DNA from: Sulfuritalea hydrogenivorans sk43H
Lineage (GTDB): Bacteria > Pseudomonadota > Gammaproteobacteria > Burkholderiales > Rhodocyclaceae
Length of the DNA: 64,000 nt
Direction: 5' to 3'
NCBI RefSeq assembly: GCF_000828635.1
Contig: NZ_AP012547.1
Span: 248,001 to 312,000 of the forward strand
Part shown: in pieces, positions 25,087-34,319 of the stretch
Layout of the letters: each line of letters begins with the position of its first letter
How positions within the stretch are numbered: position 1 is the stretch's first letter
Notes under the pieces: model-generated
Told to the model about the DNA's origin: nothing
Databases searched by the model: none
The model's input: only the letters and a program-made list of their open reading frames with translations
Position numbers and translations under genes: made by a program

Positions 25087-26565
25087 TCAGAACAGCTCCA
25101 CTCCCTGCGCCTGGTGGCGCTGGTCGACCATCTCGCCGAGCAGGGTGAACACCTGGTCGCTGGCCGCCTCGGCGGCACGGAATTTCTCGAGGATGCAGTG
25201 CCGGTTGGAGGCGCTGCGCTCCCAGTCCTTTGCAGCCAGCGCCATCGCATCCCGCATGTTTTCATGCAGCGCGGCATGCGGTTCCCTGATCTTGCCGAAA
25301 GCGGGTACCGAGGCATAGCCATTGTGCGACTGCTGGTCGTACCATTTGCCGAAGCGGCAGTCATGCATGTCGACATCCACCACCGAGTGCGATTCCTTCG
25401 AGTCGCCGCCGGTGATGACGCCGATGTAGGCGTTCTGCTTGTAGAACAGCATGTCCACCTTGGCCAGCGAGATGAAGCTGACATCGTGCACGAAGGTGAT
25501 ACGGTCCATGGCCTGGCGCGCTGACTGCGCCATGGCGATGAAGCGTTGTTCCGCTCCCGACGCCTGTGCCCGCGAGTCTTGCGCCATGTCGCGCACGGTT
25601 TCCGAGTCGGCCAGCATCCTGCCGGCATCCTCGCGCAGCTTGTGCATTGCCGTCGAAATCTCGCGCGAGGCGGTCTTGCTCTTTTCCGCCAGCTTGCGCA
25701 CTTCGTCGGCCACCACGGCGAAGCCGCGACCCTGCTCGCCGGCACGCGCCGCCTCGATCGCGGCATTCAGTGCCAGCAGGTTGGTCTGGTCGGCAATCTC
25801 GGAAATGACGCTGACCGAGCGACTGACTTCCTCGGAGAGCTGATTGAAGTTGCCCAGTGCGGTGCTGTTCTGGTTGACGCTGTCGGTGATGGTGTTTAGC
25901 GCATTCACCACCTGGATCACCTGGTCCTGGCTGGCCTCGGCGTTGGCGACGTTTTGCCGCGCCAGGTCAGACAGAAGAGAGGTTGATTCGGAAATGCCGC
26001 GCATGTCCTTCTGGTTCATGCGCAGGTTCTTCAGCAGGTTCTCCGAATTCAACTGGCCGAGTGCCGAGAGTAGCTTGTTGCGTTGTTCGAAGCGCGCGTT
26101 CTGGGCGATGGCTTCCAGCGAAACATTGGTGCGCTCCAGCGCCTCGTGGAACACGCCGTGCAGGCCCGCCGGATAGGCTCGGCGGTGGAAGCGGCCCTCG
26201 GCGGCGCAAGCCAGCACCGTGCGCTGCTCGCGAAAGCACGTCTCCAGCTGGTCCAGCATGTCGTTGAAGTCCCAGCAAATCGCGGACAACTCCTGACTGT
26301 CTGTAATGCGCGTGACGCGGCGCCCGACCCGTCCAGCGGCGACGTCGGCCATGATGCCGGCAATGTCTTCCAGCGGCTGCAGGGCGCCGCGCAGCCGGCC
26401 GAGGAAGACCAGGCTGCTGGCAATCCCGACTGCGAGAAGCCCGGCTGCGGCCAGTCCGGCGCCCGGCCCGGCCGCGGCGATCGCGAGGATCAGTCCGGCA
26501 AACAGAAGGGCATTGAGCAGGCCGAGCTGGAAGCGCGCCCTAGAGAGAAAGGATGAACTCATCAT
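25087..26565 (-). CDS. Methyl-accepting chemotaxis protein with C-terminal CZB (zinc-binding) domain
   Basis: 492 residues. Two hydrophobic stretches near the N terminus (about 12-55) have little between them, so there is almost no periplasmic sensor. The signalling hairpin is clear: [20 protein letters not shown] with [18 protein letters not shown]. The last ~150 residues carry a chemoreceptor zinc-binding domain ([16 protein letters not shown] and [10 protein letters not shown] supply His/Cys ligands), associated with zinc and hypochlorite or redox sensing. Its start overlaps the stop of the upstream PAS gene by 26 bp, suggesting that PAS protein is its sensory partner. Confidence 0.9.
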   Translation of the reverse strand: MMSSSFLSRARFQLGLLNALLFAGLILAIAAAGPGAGLAAAGLLAVGIASSLVFLGRLRGALQPLEDIAGIMADVAAGRVGRRVTRITDSQELSAICWDFNDMLDQLETCFREQRTVLACAAEGRFHRRAYPAGLHGVFHEALERTNVSLEAIAQNARFEQRNKLLSALGQLNSENLLKNLRMNQKDMRGISESTSLLSDLARQNVANAEASQDQVIQVVNALNTITDSVNQNSTALGNFNQLSEEVSRSVSVISEIADQTNLLALNAAIEAARAGEQGRGFAVVADEVRKLAEKSKTASREISTAMHKLREDAGRMLADSETVRDMAQDSRAQASGAEQRFIAMAQSARQAMDRITFVHDVSFISLAKVDMLFYKQNAYIGVITGGDSKESHSVVDVDMHDCRFGKWYDQQSHNGYASVPAFGKIREPHAALHENMRDAMALAAKDWERSASNRHCILEKFRAAEAASDQVFTLLGEMVDQRHQAQGVELF

Positions 26566-27019
26566 AGCCTGTGCCTTTTTGCGTCAGTACGTTGTTCAGC
26601 CATGCCAGCGATGCATCGCTGGCGTCGCGCGGCCCCGCCTGCTGTTCCTCGGCCAGCATCGCGCGGTATACGTCGGCCATCGCATCGACCGCGCCGCGCT
26701 TGGGCTGCCGGCGTACCGAAAAGTAGCCGGTGGCGCGGCGCTGATCGTCGTAGTCGGGGGTGACGTTGGCAAACACCCAGTAAAAACTTCCGTCCTTCGC
26801 CATGTTCTTGACATAGGCGAAGCACTCCTTTTCGGCACCGATCGTGTCCCAGAGGAACTTGAACACCCCGCGCGGCATGTCCGGATGGCGAATGATGTTG
26901 TGCTGGGCGCCGAGCAGTTCCGCCGCCGTGTATCCGGAGAATTCGACGAAGATGCGGTTGCCGTAGGTGATGCGCCCCTTCAAGTCGGTCTTGGAGACGA
27001 TGAAGTCCTCCTCGCGCAT
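26540..27019 (-). CDS. Aer-type PAS domain sensor protein
   Basis: 159 residues: one PAS domain of the aerotaxis type. [37 protein letters not shown] and [13 protein letters not shown] are close to the FAD-binding PAS domain of Aer. It has no transducer region, so signalling would need a partner, most simply the overlapping chemoreceptor downstream. FAD binding is likely but not shown by sequence alone. GGGAG lies seven bases before the ATG at 27019. Confidence 0.82.
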   Translation of the reverse strand: MREEDFIVSKTDLKGRITYGNRIFVEFSGYTAAELLGAQHNIIRHPDMPRGVFKFLWDTIGAEKECFAYVKNMAKDGSFYWVFANVTPDYDDQRRATGYFSVRRQPKRGAVDAMADVYRAMLAEEQQAGPRDASDASLAWLNNVLTQKGTGYDEFILSL

Positions 27020-27054
27020 CAGTTTCTCCCTGCCGACCGGTTGGATCCGTTGCT

Positions 27055-28230
27055 TCAAGATGCAGAATCTCCTGTAAGAGCATTGCGCCGCAATGATCCG
27101 GCGACAATTTGAATATTGTACAGGCGGCATTCGAGCGCGCCGTTGTAGAGCGGGATCTTGCGCGAGGTCTGCAACCGGATCAGTTTGGGCAGTTGCGTGT
27201 CGGCGGAGAGGAACCAGCAGCTCCAGCCGGCGAAGCGCTGCTTGAGGGCATCGCCCAGTTTCGGATAGAAGGCCGCCAGTTCCTCTTCGCTGCCGAGCCG
27301 TTCGCCATAGGGCGGATTGGCCACCATGACGCCCGCTGGTGCCGGCGCCGGGCGTGTCAGCAGATCGGCCTGCTGCAGCGTGACCAGATCGTCGAGCCCG
27401 GCCCCGGCCAGATTCTGCCGCGTGCGGGCGACCGCATCGGCGGCAATGTCGCTGCCGAACAGCGGCAAGGCCGTCGCCTCGCGGCGGCGCTCTGCGGCTT
27501 CGCGCTGCAGCTTGCGCCAGAGGCCGGCATCGAAGGATTTGAGATGCTCGAAGCCGAAGTCGCCCGGTTCGCGTGACAGCCCCGGCGCGTCGTCGAGGCA
27601 CATCTGCGCCGCTTCGAGCAGGAAGGTGCCGCTGCCGCACATCGGATCGAGCAACGGTGTGCCCGGCTGCCAGCCGGAAAGGCGCAGGATGCCGGCGGCA
27701 AGGTTTTCCTTGAGCGGCGCGCCGACCTTGGCCAGCTTGTGGCCGCGCATGTAGAGCGGTTCGCCGGAGGTGTCGAGATAGAGCGTGGCCTGCTGCTCGG
27801 TGACGAACAGGTGGATGCGCACTTCCGGGTGCTTCGTATTGACGCTGGGCCGCCGTCCGGTTTCGGCGCGGAAGCGGTCGCAGACCGCGTCCTTGACCTT
27901 CAGCGTGATGAACTCGATGCTCTTCAGCGGCGAACGGATCGCCGTGACATAGACGCGAATCGAGCGATCGACGGAGAACAGCTTCGACCAGTCGACGTCG
28001 TAGGCCAGTTGATAGACCTCGGCTTCGCTGCGATAGCCGCCGCGCGCGACGCGCCACAAGACCCGCGTCGCAATGCGCGATTCGAGGTTGATGCGGTAGC
28101 CGGTTTCAGTGCTGCCGTTGCAGCCGACGCCGCCCGGCACGGTGGCAATGTCCTTGCCGCCGGCGGCGGCGAGGTCTTCGGCAAGCAGCGCCTCGAGCCC
28201 GCGCGGGCAGGTGGTGAAATAGTGGTTCAT
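27055..28230 (-). CDS. rlmL: THUMP-domain RNA methyltransferase (RlmL-type, 23S rRNA G2445)
   Basis: 391 residues with an N-terminal THUMP domain (about 45-155; VRIHLFVTEQQATLYLDTSG) and a class I SAM-dependent methyltransferase. LLDPMCGSGTFLLEAAQM binds SAM and VMVANPPYGERLG is the NPPY catalytic motif. It matches the N-terminal RlmL half of E. coli RlmKL; the RlmK half is absent, as is common outside enterics. It follows hemJ by two bases. Confidence 0.88.
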   Translation of the reverse strand: MNHYFTTCPRGLEALLAEDLAAAGGKDIATVPGGVGCNGSTETGYRINLESRIATRVLWRVARGGYRSEAEVYQLAYDVDWSKLFSVDRSIRVYVTAIRSPLKSIEFITLKVKDAVCDRFRAETGRRPSVNTKHPEVRIHLFVTEQQATLYLDTSGEPLYMRGHKLAKVGAPLKENLAAGILRLSGWQPGTPLLDPMCGSGTFLLEAAQMCLDDAPGLSREPGDFGFEHLKSFDAGLWRKLQREAAERRREATALPLFGSDIAADAVARTRQNLAGAGLDDLVTLQQADLLTRPAPAPAGVMVANPPYGERLGSEEELAAFYPKLGDALKQRFAGWSCWFLSADTQLPKLIRLQTSRKIPLYNGALECRLYNIQIVAGSLRRNALTGDSAS

Positions 28231-28232
28231 GC

Positions 28233-28649
28233 TCAGAAGGGTTTCACCACGACAAGAATGCAGATGACGATCAGTGCCAGCACCGGTACTTCGTTGAAGA
28301 AGCGGAACCACAGGTGCGTCTTGATCGAGGTGCCGCTGGAAAATTCGGCGAGCAGCATGCCGCACCAGACGTGGTAGCCGGCGAGGCCGATCACCAGCGC
28401 CGTCTTGGCATGCAGCCAGCCGCCGCTGAAGCCGAAGCCGAACCAGAGCCAGAGTCCCAGCGCGACCGCCAGTACGCCGATCGGCGTGACGAAGCGAAAC
28501 AGCTTCCTCGCCATCAGCAGCAGGCGCTCGCGTTCGGCGGTGCTCTCGGCCGGCACCATGGCGAGGTTGACAAATATGCGCGGCAGGTAGAAAAGTCCGG
28601 CGAACCAGCTCACCACGAAGACGATGTGAAAGGCTTTTATCCAGAGCAT
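28233..28649 (-). CDS. hemJ: HemJ/CopD-like membrane protein (putative protoporphyrinogen IX oxidase)
   Basis: 138 residues with four membrane segments. The opening LWIKAFHIVFVVSWFAGLFY and the histidine and arginine positions match HemJ (UPF0093), which oxidises protoporphyrinogen IX in bacteria lacking HemG/HemY. A CopD-like role cannot be excluded. GGGGAGG precedes the ATG at 28649. It overlaps the upstream epimerase gene by 13 bp and is nearly joined to rlmL. Confidence 0.78.
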   Translation of the reverse strand: MLWIKAFHIVFVVSWFAGLFYLPRIFVNLAMVPAESTAERERLLLMARKLFRFVTPIGVLAVALGLWLWFGFGFSGGWLHAKTALVIGLAGYHVWCGMLLAEFSSGTSIKTHLWFRFFNEVPVLALIVICILVVVKPF

Positions 28650-29527
28650 GATGCCTCCCCAATGACGGCTGCTGAAATTCCTTCTGTTACCGTCGGGTAG
28701 CGCAGCCGCAGCCGCAACTCCCGTTTCATCCGCGTGTTGTCGAGCCGCCGCGATTCCGTCATGAACGACCATTGCATCGGCGGCACGGCGCGGCGGACTT
28801 CCTCGCGCGGCAGGCGCGGCGCGCGCGGCAGCGCAAAGGCATCGGCCAGCGCGTCGAACCATTCGCCCATCGCCAGCGACGAATCGTCGTTGATGTTATA
28901 GACGCGGTTGGCCCGTCCGTGCGCCAGAGCCGCGATGCAGGCGCGGCCGAGGTCATCGGCATGGATATGGTTGGTGTGGCTGTCCTCGTTGTGCAGCATG
29001 AGTGGCAGGCCTTTGTGCAGGCGTTCCAGCGGCAGCCGGTCGCCGGCATAGATGCCCGGTGCACGCAAAATGCTGACGCGACACAACCCCCGCTCGTCGC
29101 GCCCGAACCGGCGCAGGCGCCGCTCGGCATCCACTCGCCGTGCCGCCCGCGCCGACTGTGCCGCGGGGCTGCGCGTCTCGCTCACCCGGGCACCGCCGCA
29201 ATCGCCATAGACGCCGCTGGTGCTGATGTAGACAAGCTGCCGTGGTAGACTTTTCCCGCGCTGCAGGATGGCAAGCAGATTCCGTGTTCGCGTGTCCCCC
29301 GTGCCCTGCGGCGGCGGTGGCGCGCTGTGGATCACCGCGTCGGAGATGCCGGCCAGTCGCGTCAAGGTGTCGGGCTGGTCGAGGTCGCCCTCGATCTGCG
29401 TGATGCCCAGCGCTGCCAGTTGCGGGTCGCGGCTTCGCACCAGTGCCAGCACCTGCCAGCGCTGCACAAGCCGCGGCAGCGCGCGGCGCATGACATCGCC
29501 GCAACCAATGATCAGCAATCTACGCAT
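28637..29527 (-). CDS. NAD-dependent epimerase/dehydratase family protein (YeeZ-like)
   Basis: 296 residues, an extended SDR with Rossmann motif LLIIGCGDVMRRALPRL. The usual YxxxK is not obvious, as in YeeZ-like atypical members. It contains YISTSGVYGDCGG and NHIHADDLGRACIAAL, typical of the epimerase family. The substrate is unknown. It is divergent from the reductase at 29542 with only 14 bp between starts, so their promoters must overlap coding sequence. Confidence 0.8.
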   Translation of the reverse strand: MRRLLIIGCGDVMRRALPRLVQRWQVLALVRSRDPQLAALGITQIEGDLDQPDTLTRLAGISDAVIHSAPPPPQGTGDTRTRNLLAILQRGKSLPRQLVYISTSGVYGDCGGARVSETRSPAAQSARAARRVDAERRLRRFGRDERGLCRVSILRAPGIYAGDRLPLERLHKGLPLMLHNEDSHTNHIHADDLGRACIAALAHGRANRVYNINDDSSLAMGEWFDALADAFALPRAPRLPREEVRRAVPPMQWSFMTESRRLDNTRMKRELRLRLRYPTVTEGISAAVIGEASCSG

Positions 29528-29541
29528 CGGACAATTATCGC

Positions 29542-30588
29542 ATGGCCTCACTTGCCCCATTTCGCGTCACCCTTCAGCCCAGTGGGCACAGCTTCACCAC
29601 CGACGGCAGCGACTCGGTATTGCAGGCGGCCCTCGATGCCGGGCTGACCCTGCCCTACGGTTGTCGCAACGGCGCCTGCGGCGCCTGCAAGGGCAAGGTC
29701 ATCGACGGCCTGGTGGATCACGGTGCCGCACAGGAGCATGCCTTGTCCACCGCCGATCGCGCCGGCGGGCTGGCGCTGTTCTGCTGCGCCAAGCCGCTCT
29801 CCGACCTGGTGCTCGAATGCCGCGAGGTGGGTACGGCGAAAGATATCCCGGTCAAGATCATGCCCTGCCGGGTGCAGAAGATGGAGCGTGTGGCGGACGA
29901 CGTGATCGTGCTGAGCCTAAAGCTGCCGGTCAACGAGCGTTTGCAGTTCCTGGCCGGCCAGTACATCGAGTTCCTGCTCAAGGACGGCAAGCGCCGCGCG
30001 TTCTCGATCGCCAATGCGCCGCATGACGATGGCTTTCTGCAACTGCATGTGCGCCTGATCGCCGGCGGCGAGTTCACCGGCCATGTCTTCGGCGGCATGA
30101 AGGAAAAGGACATCCTGCGCTTCCAGGGACCCTACGGCAGCTTCTTCCTGCGCGAGGAATCGAGCAAGCCGGTGATCCTGCTGGCTGGCGGCACCGGCTT
30201 CGCGCCGATCAAGGCGCTGGTCGAGCATGCCATTCACAACCACATCGTGCGGCCCATGGAAATCTACTGGGGCGCGCGCAACAAGGCCGGTCTCTACCTG
30301 CCCGATCTGCCCGAAAGCTGGGCGGCGGCGCACGACCACATTCGCTACATGCCGGTGTTGTCCGACGCGACGGCGCAGGACGCATGGAACGGGCGCACGG
30401 GGCTGGTCCATCGTGCCGTGCTGGAAGACCACGTGGACCTTTCCACCTATCAGGTCTATGCCTGCGGCGCGCCGGCCATGATCGATGCCGCGCGTGCCGA
30501 ATTTCTTGCGCGGGGCCTGCCGGCCGAGGAGTTTTTCGCCGATGCGTTTACGTTTGCGCCGCCCGCAGCCGCGGCCGCTCTCGCGTAA
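29542..30588 (+). CDS. 2Fe-2S ferredoxin/FAD/NAD(P)H reductase (CDP-6-deoxy-delta-3,4-glucoseen reductase-like)
   Basis: 348 residues: plant-type [2Fe-2S] domain first (GCRNGACGACKG, then FCCAKPL), followed by a ferredoxin-NADP reductase module with RRAFSIANAP (FAD) and LLAGGTGFAPIKALVEHA (NAD(P)H). It passes electrons from NAD(P)H to an iron-sulfur partner; the exact acceptor is unknown. The family is common in betaproteobacteria and usually annotated after the AscD-type sugar reductase, though sugar genes are absent here. It is followed by a 22-bp repeat copy. Confidence 0.85.
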   Translation: MASLAPFRVTLQPSGHSFTTDGSDSVLQAALDAGLTLPYGCRNGACGACKGKVIDGLVDHGAAQEHALSTADRAGGLALFCCAKPLSDLVLECREVGTAKDIPVKIMPCRVQKMERVADDVIVLSLKLPVNERLQFLAGQYIEFLLKDGKRRAFSIANAPHDDGFLQLHVRLIAGGEFTGHVFGGMKEKDILRFQGPYGSFFLREESSKPVILLAGGTGFAPIKALVEHAIHNHIVRPMEIYWGARNKAGLYLPDLPESWAAAHDHIRYMPVLSDATAQDAWNGRTGLVHRAVLEDHVDLSTYQVYACGAPAMIDAARAEFLARGLPAEEFFADAFTFAPPAAAAALA

Positions 30589-30608
30589 CGGAACTTGCGG
30601 CGCTGATT

Positions 30609-30630
30609 CGCCGTAGCGCCAGCGCCGACT
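30609..30630 (-). repeat. Dispersed 22-bp repeat, copy 5
   Basis: Full consensus match on the minus strand (variable pair CT). It occupies the 48-bp spacer between the convergent reductase and livF genes. Confidence 0.75.
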
Positions 30631-30636
30631 CCTGAA

Positions 30637-31350
30637 CTATTCGCCCAGATAGGCGGCACGCACGCGCGAATCGGCGAGCAGCGCGGCGGAGCTGTCGGCC
30701 AGGGTGATGAGGCCGCTTTCCATCACGTAACCGCGGGAGCAGACTTCCAGCGCGAGTCGGGCATTCTGCTCGACCAGCAGGATGGTCATGCCTTCCGCGG
30801 CGACGGCGCGAATCACTTCAAACACTTTCTCCACCATCAGCGGCGCGAGGCCCATCGAGGGCTCGTCGAGCAGCAGGAGCTTGGGACGGCCCATCAGCGC
30901 ACGGCCGATCGCCAGCATCTGCTGTTCGCCGCCGGACAGCGTCCCCGCCACTTGCGCCTTGCGTTCCTTGAGGCGCGGCAGCAGGGCGAAGACGCGCTCG
31001 AAGTCGTCGGCGATGCCGGTCGCATCGCGGCGGTGGTAGGCGCCCATCGCCAGGTTTTCGGCGACCGTCAGGCGGGCGAAAATGCCGCGGCCTTCGGGCA
31101 CCAGCGCCAGCCCTCTGCCGATCAAGTCGTGGCTCGGCACGGCTTCGATGCGTTCGGTCCGGTAATGAATCTCGCCGCTCGACGGAATCATGCGCGCCAG
31201 GGCCTTGAGCGTCGAGGTTTTGCCCGCCCCGTTGGCGCCGATCAGGCAGACGATCTCGTTTTCCTCGACAGCGAAGGAAATGCCCTTGACGGCGGAAATT
31301 CCACCGTAGCGGACGTGAAGATTCAACGCCTCAAGCAGCGCTAGTGCCAA
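30637..31350 (-). CDS. livF: Branched-chain amino acid ABC transporter ATP-binding protein LivF
   Basis: 237 residues. Walker A GANGAGKTS, signature LSGGEQQML and Walker B LLLLDEPSMGL are complete. The start is taken as TTG at 31350, inside the end of livG with GAGG upstream, giving the usual ...LLEALNLHVRYGG opening. It powers high-affinity uptake of branched-chain amino acids or similar compounds together with LivG, LivM, LivH and the binding lipoprotein. Confidence 0.93.
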   Translation of the reverse strand: MALALLEALNLHVRYGGISAVKGISFAVEENEIVCLIGANGAGKTSTLKALARMIPSSGEIHYRTERIEAVPSHDLIGRGLALVPEGRGIFARLTVAENLAMGAYHRRDATGIADDFERVFALLPRLKERKAQVAGTLSGGEQQMLAIGRALMGRPKLLLLDEPSMGLAPLMVEKVFEVIRAVAAEGMTILLVEQNARLALEVCSRGYVMESGLITLADSSAALLADSRVRAAYLGE

Positions 31351-32101
31351 GGTAGGCCTCGATGACTTTCGGATTGGCGCGTACCGCCTCGGGTACGTCC
31401 TCGGCGATCTTCTCGCCGTAGTCGAGCACGGCAACGCGGTCGCACAGGCCCATCACCAGCTTGACGTCGTGCTCGATCAGCAGCACCGTCAGGCCGTCGC
31501 GGCGCAAGCCTTCGATCAGGTCACGCAGTGCCCCGGTCTCGGTGGCGTTCATGCCGGCGGCGGGTTCGTCGAGCGCCAGCAGTTTCGGATCGGTGGCCAG
31601 GGCGCGGGCGATTTCGAGGCGTCGCTGGTCGCCGTAGCAAAGATTCCGCGCCAGGTCGTCGGCGCGATCGGCTATGCCGACGTAATGCAGCAGCTCGTCC
31701 GCGCGGCGACGGATCGCGGCTTCCTCGACGCGCTCGGCGCGGGTGCGCAGGATGGCGCCGAACACCCCGGCACGGGTGCGCACGTGGCGACCGACCATGA
31801 CGTTTTCCAGCGCGGTCATGTTGGCGAAGAGGCGGATGTTCTGGAAGGTGCGCGCGATGCCGGCGGCGGCCACGACATGCGGGGATTCCAGATCGAGCGG
31901 CGCGCCGGCGAACAGGACCTCGCCGCCATCGCGCGGGTAAAGTCCGGTGAACACGTTGAACAGCGTGGTCTTGCCGGCGCCGTTGGGCCCGATCAGGCCG
32001 TAGATTTCACCCGTGTTGATGGTCAGCGAAACGTCCTTGAGCGCCTGCACGCCGCCGAAGCGCTTGCCGATGTTGCGGGCTTCGAGCAGGATTCCGGTCA
32101 T
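31331..32101 (-). CDS. livG: Branched-chain amino acid ABC transporter ATP-binding protein LivG
   Basis: 256 residues with [18 protein letters not shown] (Walker A), NLCYGDQRRLEIARAL (signature variant YGDQRR typical of LivG) and LLALDEPAAGMN. It overlaps livM by 4 bp and livF by 20 bp, so translation is coupled. Confidence 0.95.
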   Translation of the reverse strand: MTGILLEARNIGKRFGGVQALKDVSLTINTGEIYGLIGPNGAGKTTLFNVFTGLYPRDGGEVLFAGAPLDLESPHVVAAAGIARTFQNIRLFANMTALENVMVGRHVRTRAGVFGAILRTRAERVEEAAIRRRADELLHYVGIADRADDLARNLCYGDQRRLEIARALATDPKLLALDEPAAGMNATETGALRDLIEGLRRDGLTVLLIEHDVKLVMGLCDRVAVLDYGEKIAEDVPEAVRANPKVIEAYLGTSAA

Positions 32102-33150
32102 GCGCGGTTCTCGTTCATCTCGCGGCGATGACGGGTTTCCGGCCAGAGGCCGGCGGGGCGGAAGCGCATGGTCAGCACCAGCGCCACGCCGAACACCAGC
32201 ATGCGCAGCACCTCCGGATCAACCAGCAGCTTGCCGAACAGGGCGCGCTGCGCCGGTTCGACCGTATAGCGCAGCAGTTCGGGCACGAAGGAGAGCAGCA
32301 GCGCGCCGGCGATCACGCCCCAGATGTTGCCCATGCCGCCCAGCACCACCATCGCCAGCACCATGATCGACTCGTTGAGGACGAAGCTTTCCGGGCTGAC
32401 GAAGGTCTGCATCGCGGCGAACATGCCGCCGGCGATGCCGCCGAAGGAGGCGCCCATGGCAAAGGCCAGCAGCTTGATGTTGCGCGTGTTGATGCCGCTG
32501 GCCTTGGCGGCGATTTCGTCTTCGCGGATGGCGACCCAGGCGCGGCCGATGCGCGAATCCTGCAGGCGGCGGTTGATCACGATCACGGCCAGCAGCACCA
32601 GCAGCAGGAAATAGTAGTACTTGATCGGCCCGCTGAAGGCGAGCCCGGCCAGCGTGTCGGTGCTGGAAAAATTCACCGGCCCGATCTGGAACGGGTCGAT
32701 GCGGTTGATGCCCTTCGGGCCATTGGTCAGGTTCACCGGCGCCGAGAGGTTGTTCATGAAAATGCGCACGATCTCGCCGAAGCCCAGCGTGACAATGGCG
32801 AGGTAGTCGCCGCGCAGGCGCAAGGTGGGCGCACCGAGAATGACGCCAGCGACGCAGGCCACGGCGGCGCCGATCGGCAGGATGACCCAGAACGGCAGAT
32901 GCAGGCCGAAATGCGGCGATGCCAGCAGCGCATAGACATAGGCGCCGACGGCATAGAACGCCACGTAGCCGAGATCGAGCAGGCCGGCGTAGCCGACCAC
33001 GATGTTGAGGCCCAGCGACAGCAGCACGAACAGCACGGCGAAATTGGTGATGCGCACCCAGGCCGTGCCGGCCGAGGCGAGAACGAAGGGCAGGGCGATC
33101 AGCGCGACGGCGATCAGGGCCAGGCCAATGCGGTCGCGCGGCGTTTTCAT
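32098..33150 (-). CDS. livM: Branched-chain amino acid ABC transporter permease LivM
   Basis: 350 residues with about nine membrane segments and the family motifs NIVVGYAGLLDLGYVAFYAVG and GAPTLRLRGDYLAIVTLGFGE. The start ATG at 33150 gives a short basic N terminus before the first helix. The 106-bp gap to livH holds a large inverted repeat. Confidence 0.93.
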   Translation of the reverse strand: MKTPRDRIGLALIAVALIALPFVLASAGTAWVRITNFAVLFVLLSLGLNIVVGYAGLLDLGYVAFYAVGAYVYALLASPHFGLHLPFWVILPIGAAVACVAGVILGAPTLRLRGDYLAIVTLGFGEIVRIFMNNLSAPVNLTNGPKGINRIDPFQIGPVNFSSTDTLAGLAFSGPIKYYYFLLLVLLAVIVINRRLQDSRIGRAWVAIREDEIAAKASGINTRNIKLLAFAMGASFGGIAGGMFAAMQTFVSPESFVLNESIMVLAMVVLGGMGNIWGVIAGALLLSFVPELLRYTVEPAQRALFGKLLVDPEVLRMLVFGVALVLTMRFRPAGLWPETRHRREMNENRA

Positions 33151-33163
33151 GCAGACGGTTCTT

Positions 33164-33248
33164 TCGACGCAAAGACGCAAAGGCGCAAAGAAGGACAACG
33201 ACATGTATTGCCCTTGAACTCCTTTACGCCTTTGCGTCTTTGCGTCGA
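33164..33248. repeat. Large inverted repeat with GACGCAAAG units
   Basis: 27-bp arms (33164-33190 and 33222-33248) differ at one base and enclose 31 bases. Each arm is built from tandem GACGCAAAG/GGCGCAAAG units. It sits between livH and livM on the transcribed strand. Repeats of this kind are widely scattered in proteobacterial genomes; it may act as an mRNA processing or stability signal. Confidence 0.8.
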
Positions 33249-33256
33249 GATGCCTT

Positions 33257-34243
33257 TCATGCCCGCTCCGAAACGCGTTCGCCGAGCAGGCCGGAGGGAC
33301 GGAACACCAGCACCAGGATCAGCATCAGGAAGGCGAACACATCCTGATAGTTGCTGCCGAACAGCACGAAGTTGCCGCCGTCGGCGCAGTGTCCGGCGAG
33401 TACTCCGCTGGCAATCGGCCAGTGGCACAGGTCGGTCAGCTCGCCGACGTAGCCGGTGCCGAGCGCTTCCACCAGTCCGAGCAGGATGCCGCCGAGCATG
33501 GCGCCGGCGATGTTGCCGATGCCGCCCAGCACCGCCGCGGAGAAGGCCTTGAGGCCGAGGCTGAAGCCCATCGTGTAGTGGGCGATGCCGTAGTAGCTGC
33601 CGTACATGACGCCGGCCACGGCACCGAGGCCGGCGCCGACGACAAAGGTGGCGGCGATCACGCGGTTGGCATTGACGCCCATCAGGCCGGCGACATGGAC
33701 GTTCTCGGCCGTGGCGCGAATCGCGATGCCGAAGCGTGTGCGATAGATGAACCAGGAGAGTCCGGCCATCATCGACAATGACAAAAGAATGATGGCGACC
33801 TGCACGCTGCTGATCGCCGCGCCGCCGATGGCGAACACGCGGTTGTCGATGATCTGCGGAAAGGCCAGCGGATTGCGGCCCCAGACCAGCAGGGCCAGGT
33901 GTTGCAGGATGATCGACATGCCGATCGCGGTGATCAGCGGCGCCAGTCGTGGCGCGTGGCGCAACGGGCGGTAGGCGACGCGTTCCAGCAGATAGCCCAT
34001 CAGCATGCAGGCCGGAATGGCGGCCAGCACGCCCGCCAGGACGATTGCCAGCGGCGGCAGGCTGCTGCCCGCCAGCGAGGTGATGATCGAAAACGCCACC
34101 ATGGCGCCGATCATCACCACTTCGCCGTGGGCGAAATTGATCAGCTGGATCACCCCATAGACCATCGTGTAACCGAGGGCGACGACCGCATAGACGCTGC
34201 CGGTGGTGAGGCCGTTGATGATCTGCTGAAGCAGGATGTCCAT
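33257..34243 (-). CDS. livH: Branched-chain amino acid ABC transporter permease LivH
   Basis: 328 residues, slightly longer than usual because of a hydrophilic insertion near residues 275-300 (TDLCHWPIASGVLAGHCADG) before the last helix. The opening LQQIINGLTTGSVYAVVALG and VIQLINFAHGEVVMIGAM are family signatures. It is preceded on the transcript by a terminator-like hairpin after the binding-protein gene. Confidence 0.93.
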   Translation of the reverse strand: MDILLQQIINGLTTGSVYAVVALGYTMVYGVIQLINFAHGEVVMIGAMVAFSIITSLAGSSLPPLAIVLAGVLAAIPACMLMGYLLERVAYRPLRHAPRLAPLITAIGMSIILQHLALLVWGRNPLAFPQIIDNRVFAIGGAAISSVQVAIILLSLSMMAGLSWFIYRTRFGIAIRATAENVHVAGLMGVNANRVIAATFVVGAGLGAVAGVMYGSYYGIAHYTMGFSLGLKAFSAAVLGGIGNIAGAMLGGILLGLVEALGTGYVGELTDLCHWPIASGVLAGHCADGGNFVLFGSNYQDVFAFLMLILVLVFRPSGLLGERVSERA

Positions 34244-34267
34244 TGCGGGTCAGTGTGCGCGAGGCTG

Positions 34268-34300
34268 AAAAAAAGGGAAGTCGCCGGATGGCGACTTCCC
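34268..34300 (-). terminator. Intrinsic terminator/attenuator between the binding-protein gene and livH
   Basis: On the minus strand GGGAAGTCGCC, atcc, GGCGACTTCCC is followed by seven T residues, a textbook rho-independent terminator. Because livH-M-G-F lie downstream on the same strand, partial read-through would give more binding protein than permease. Confidence 0.85.
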
Positions 34301-34319
34301 CTTTCTGGCCCGGTGCGGC

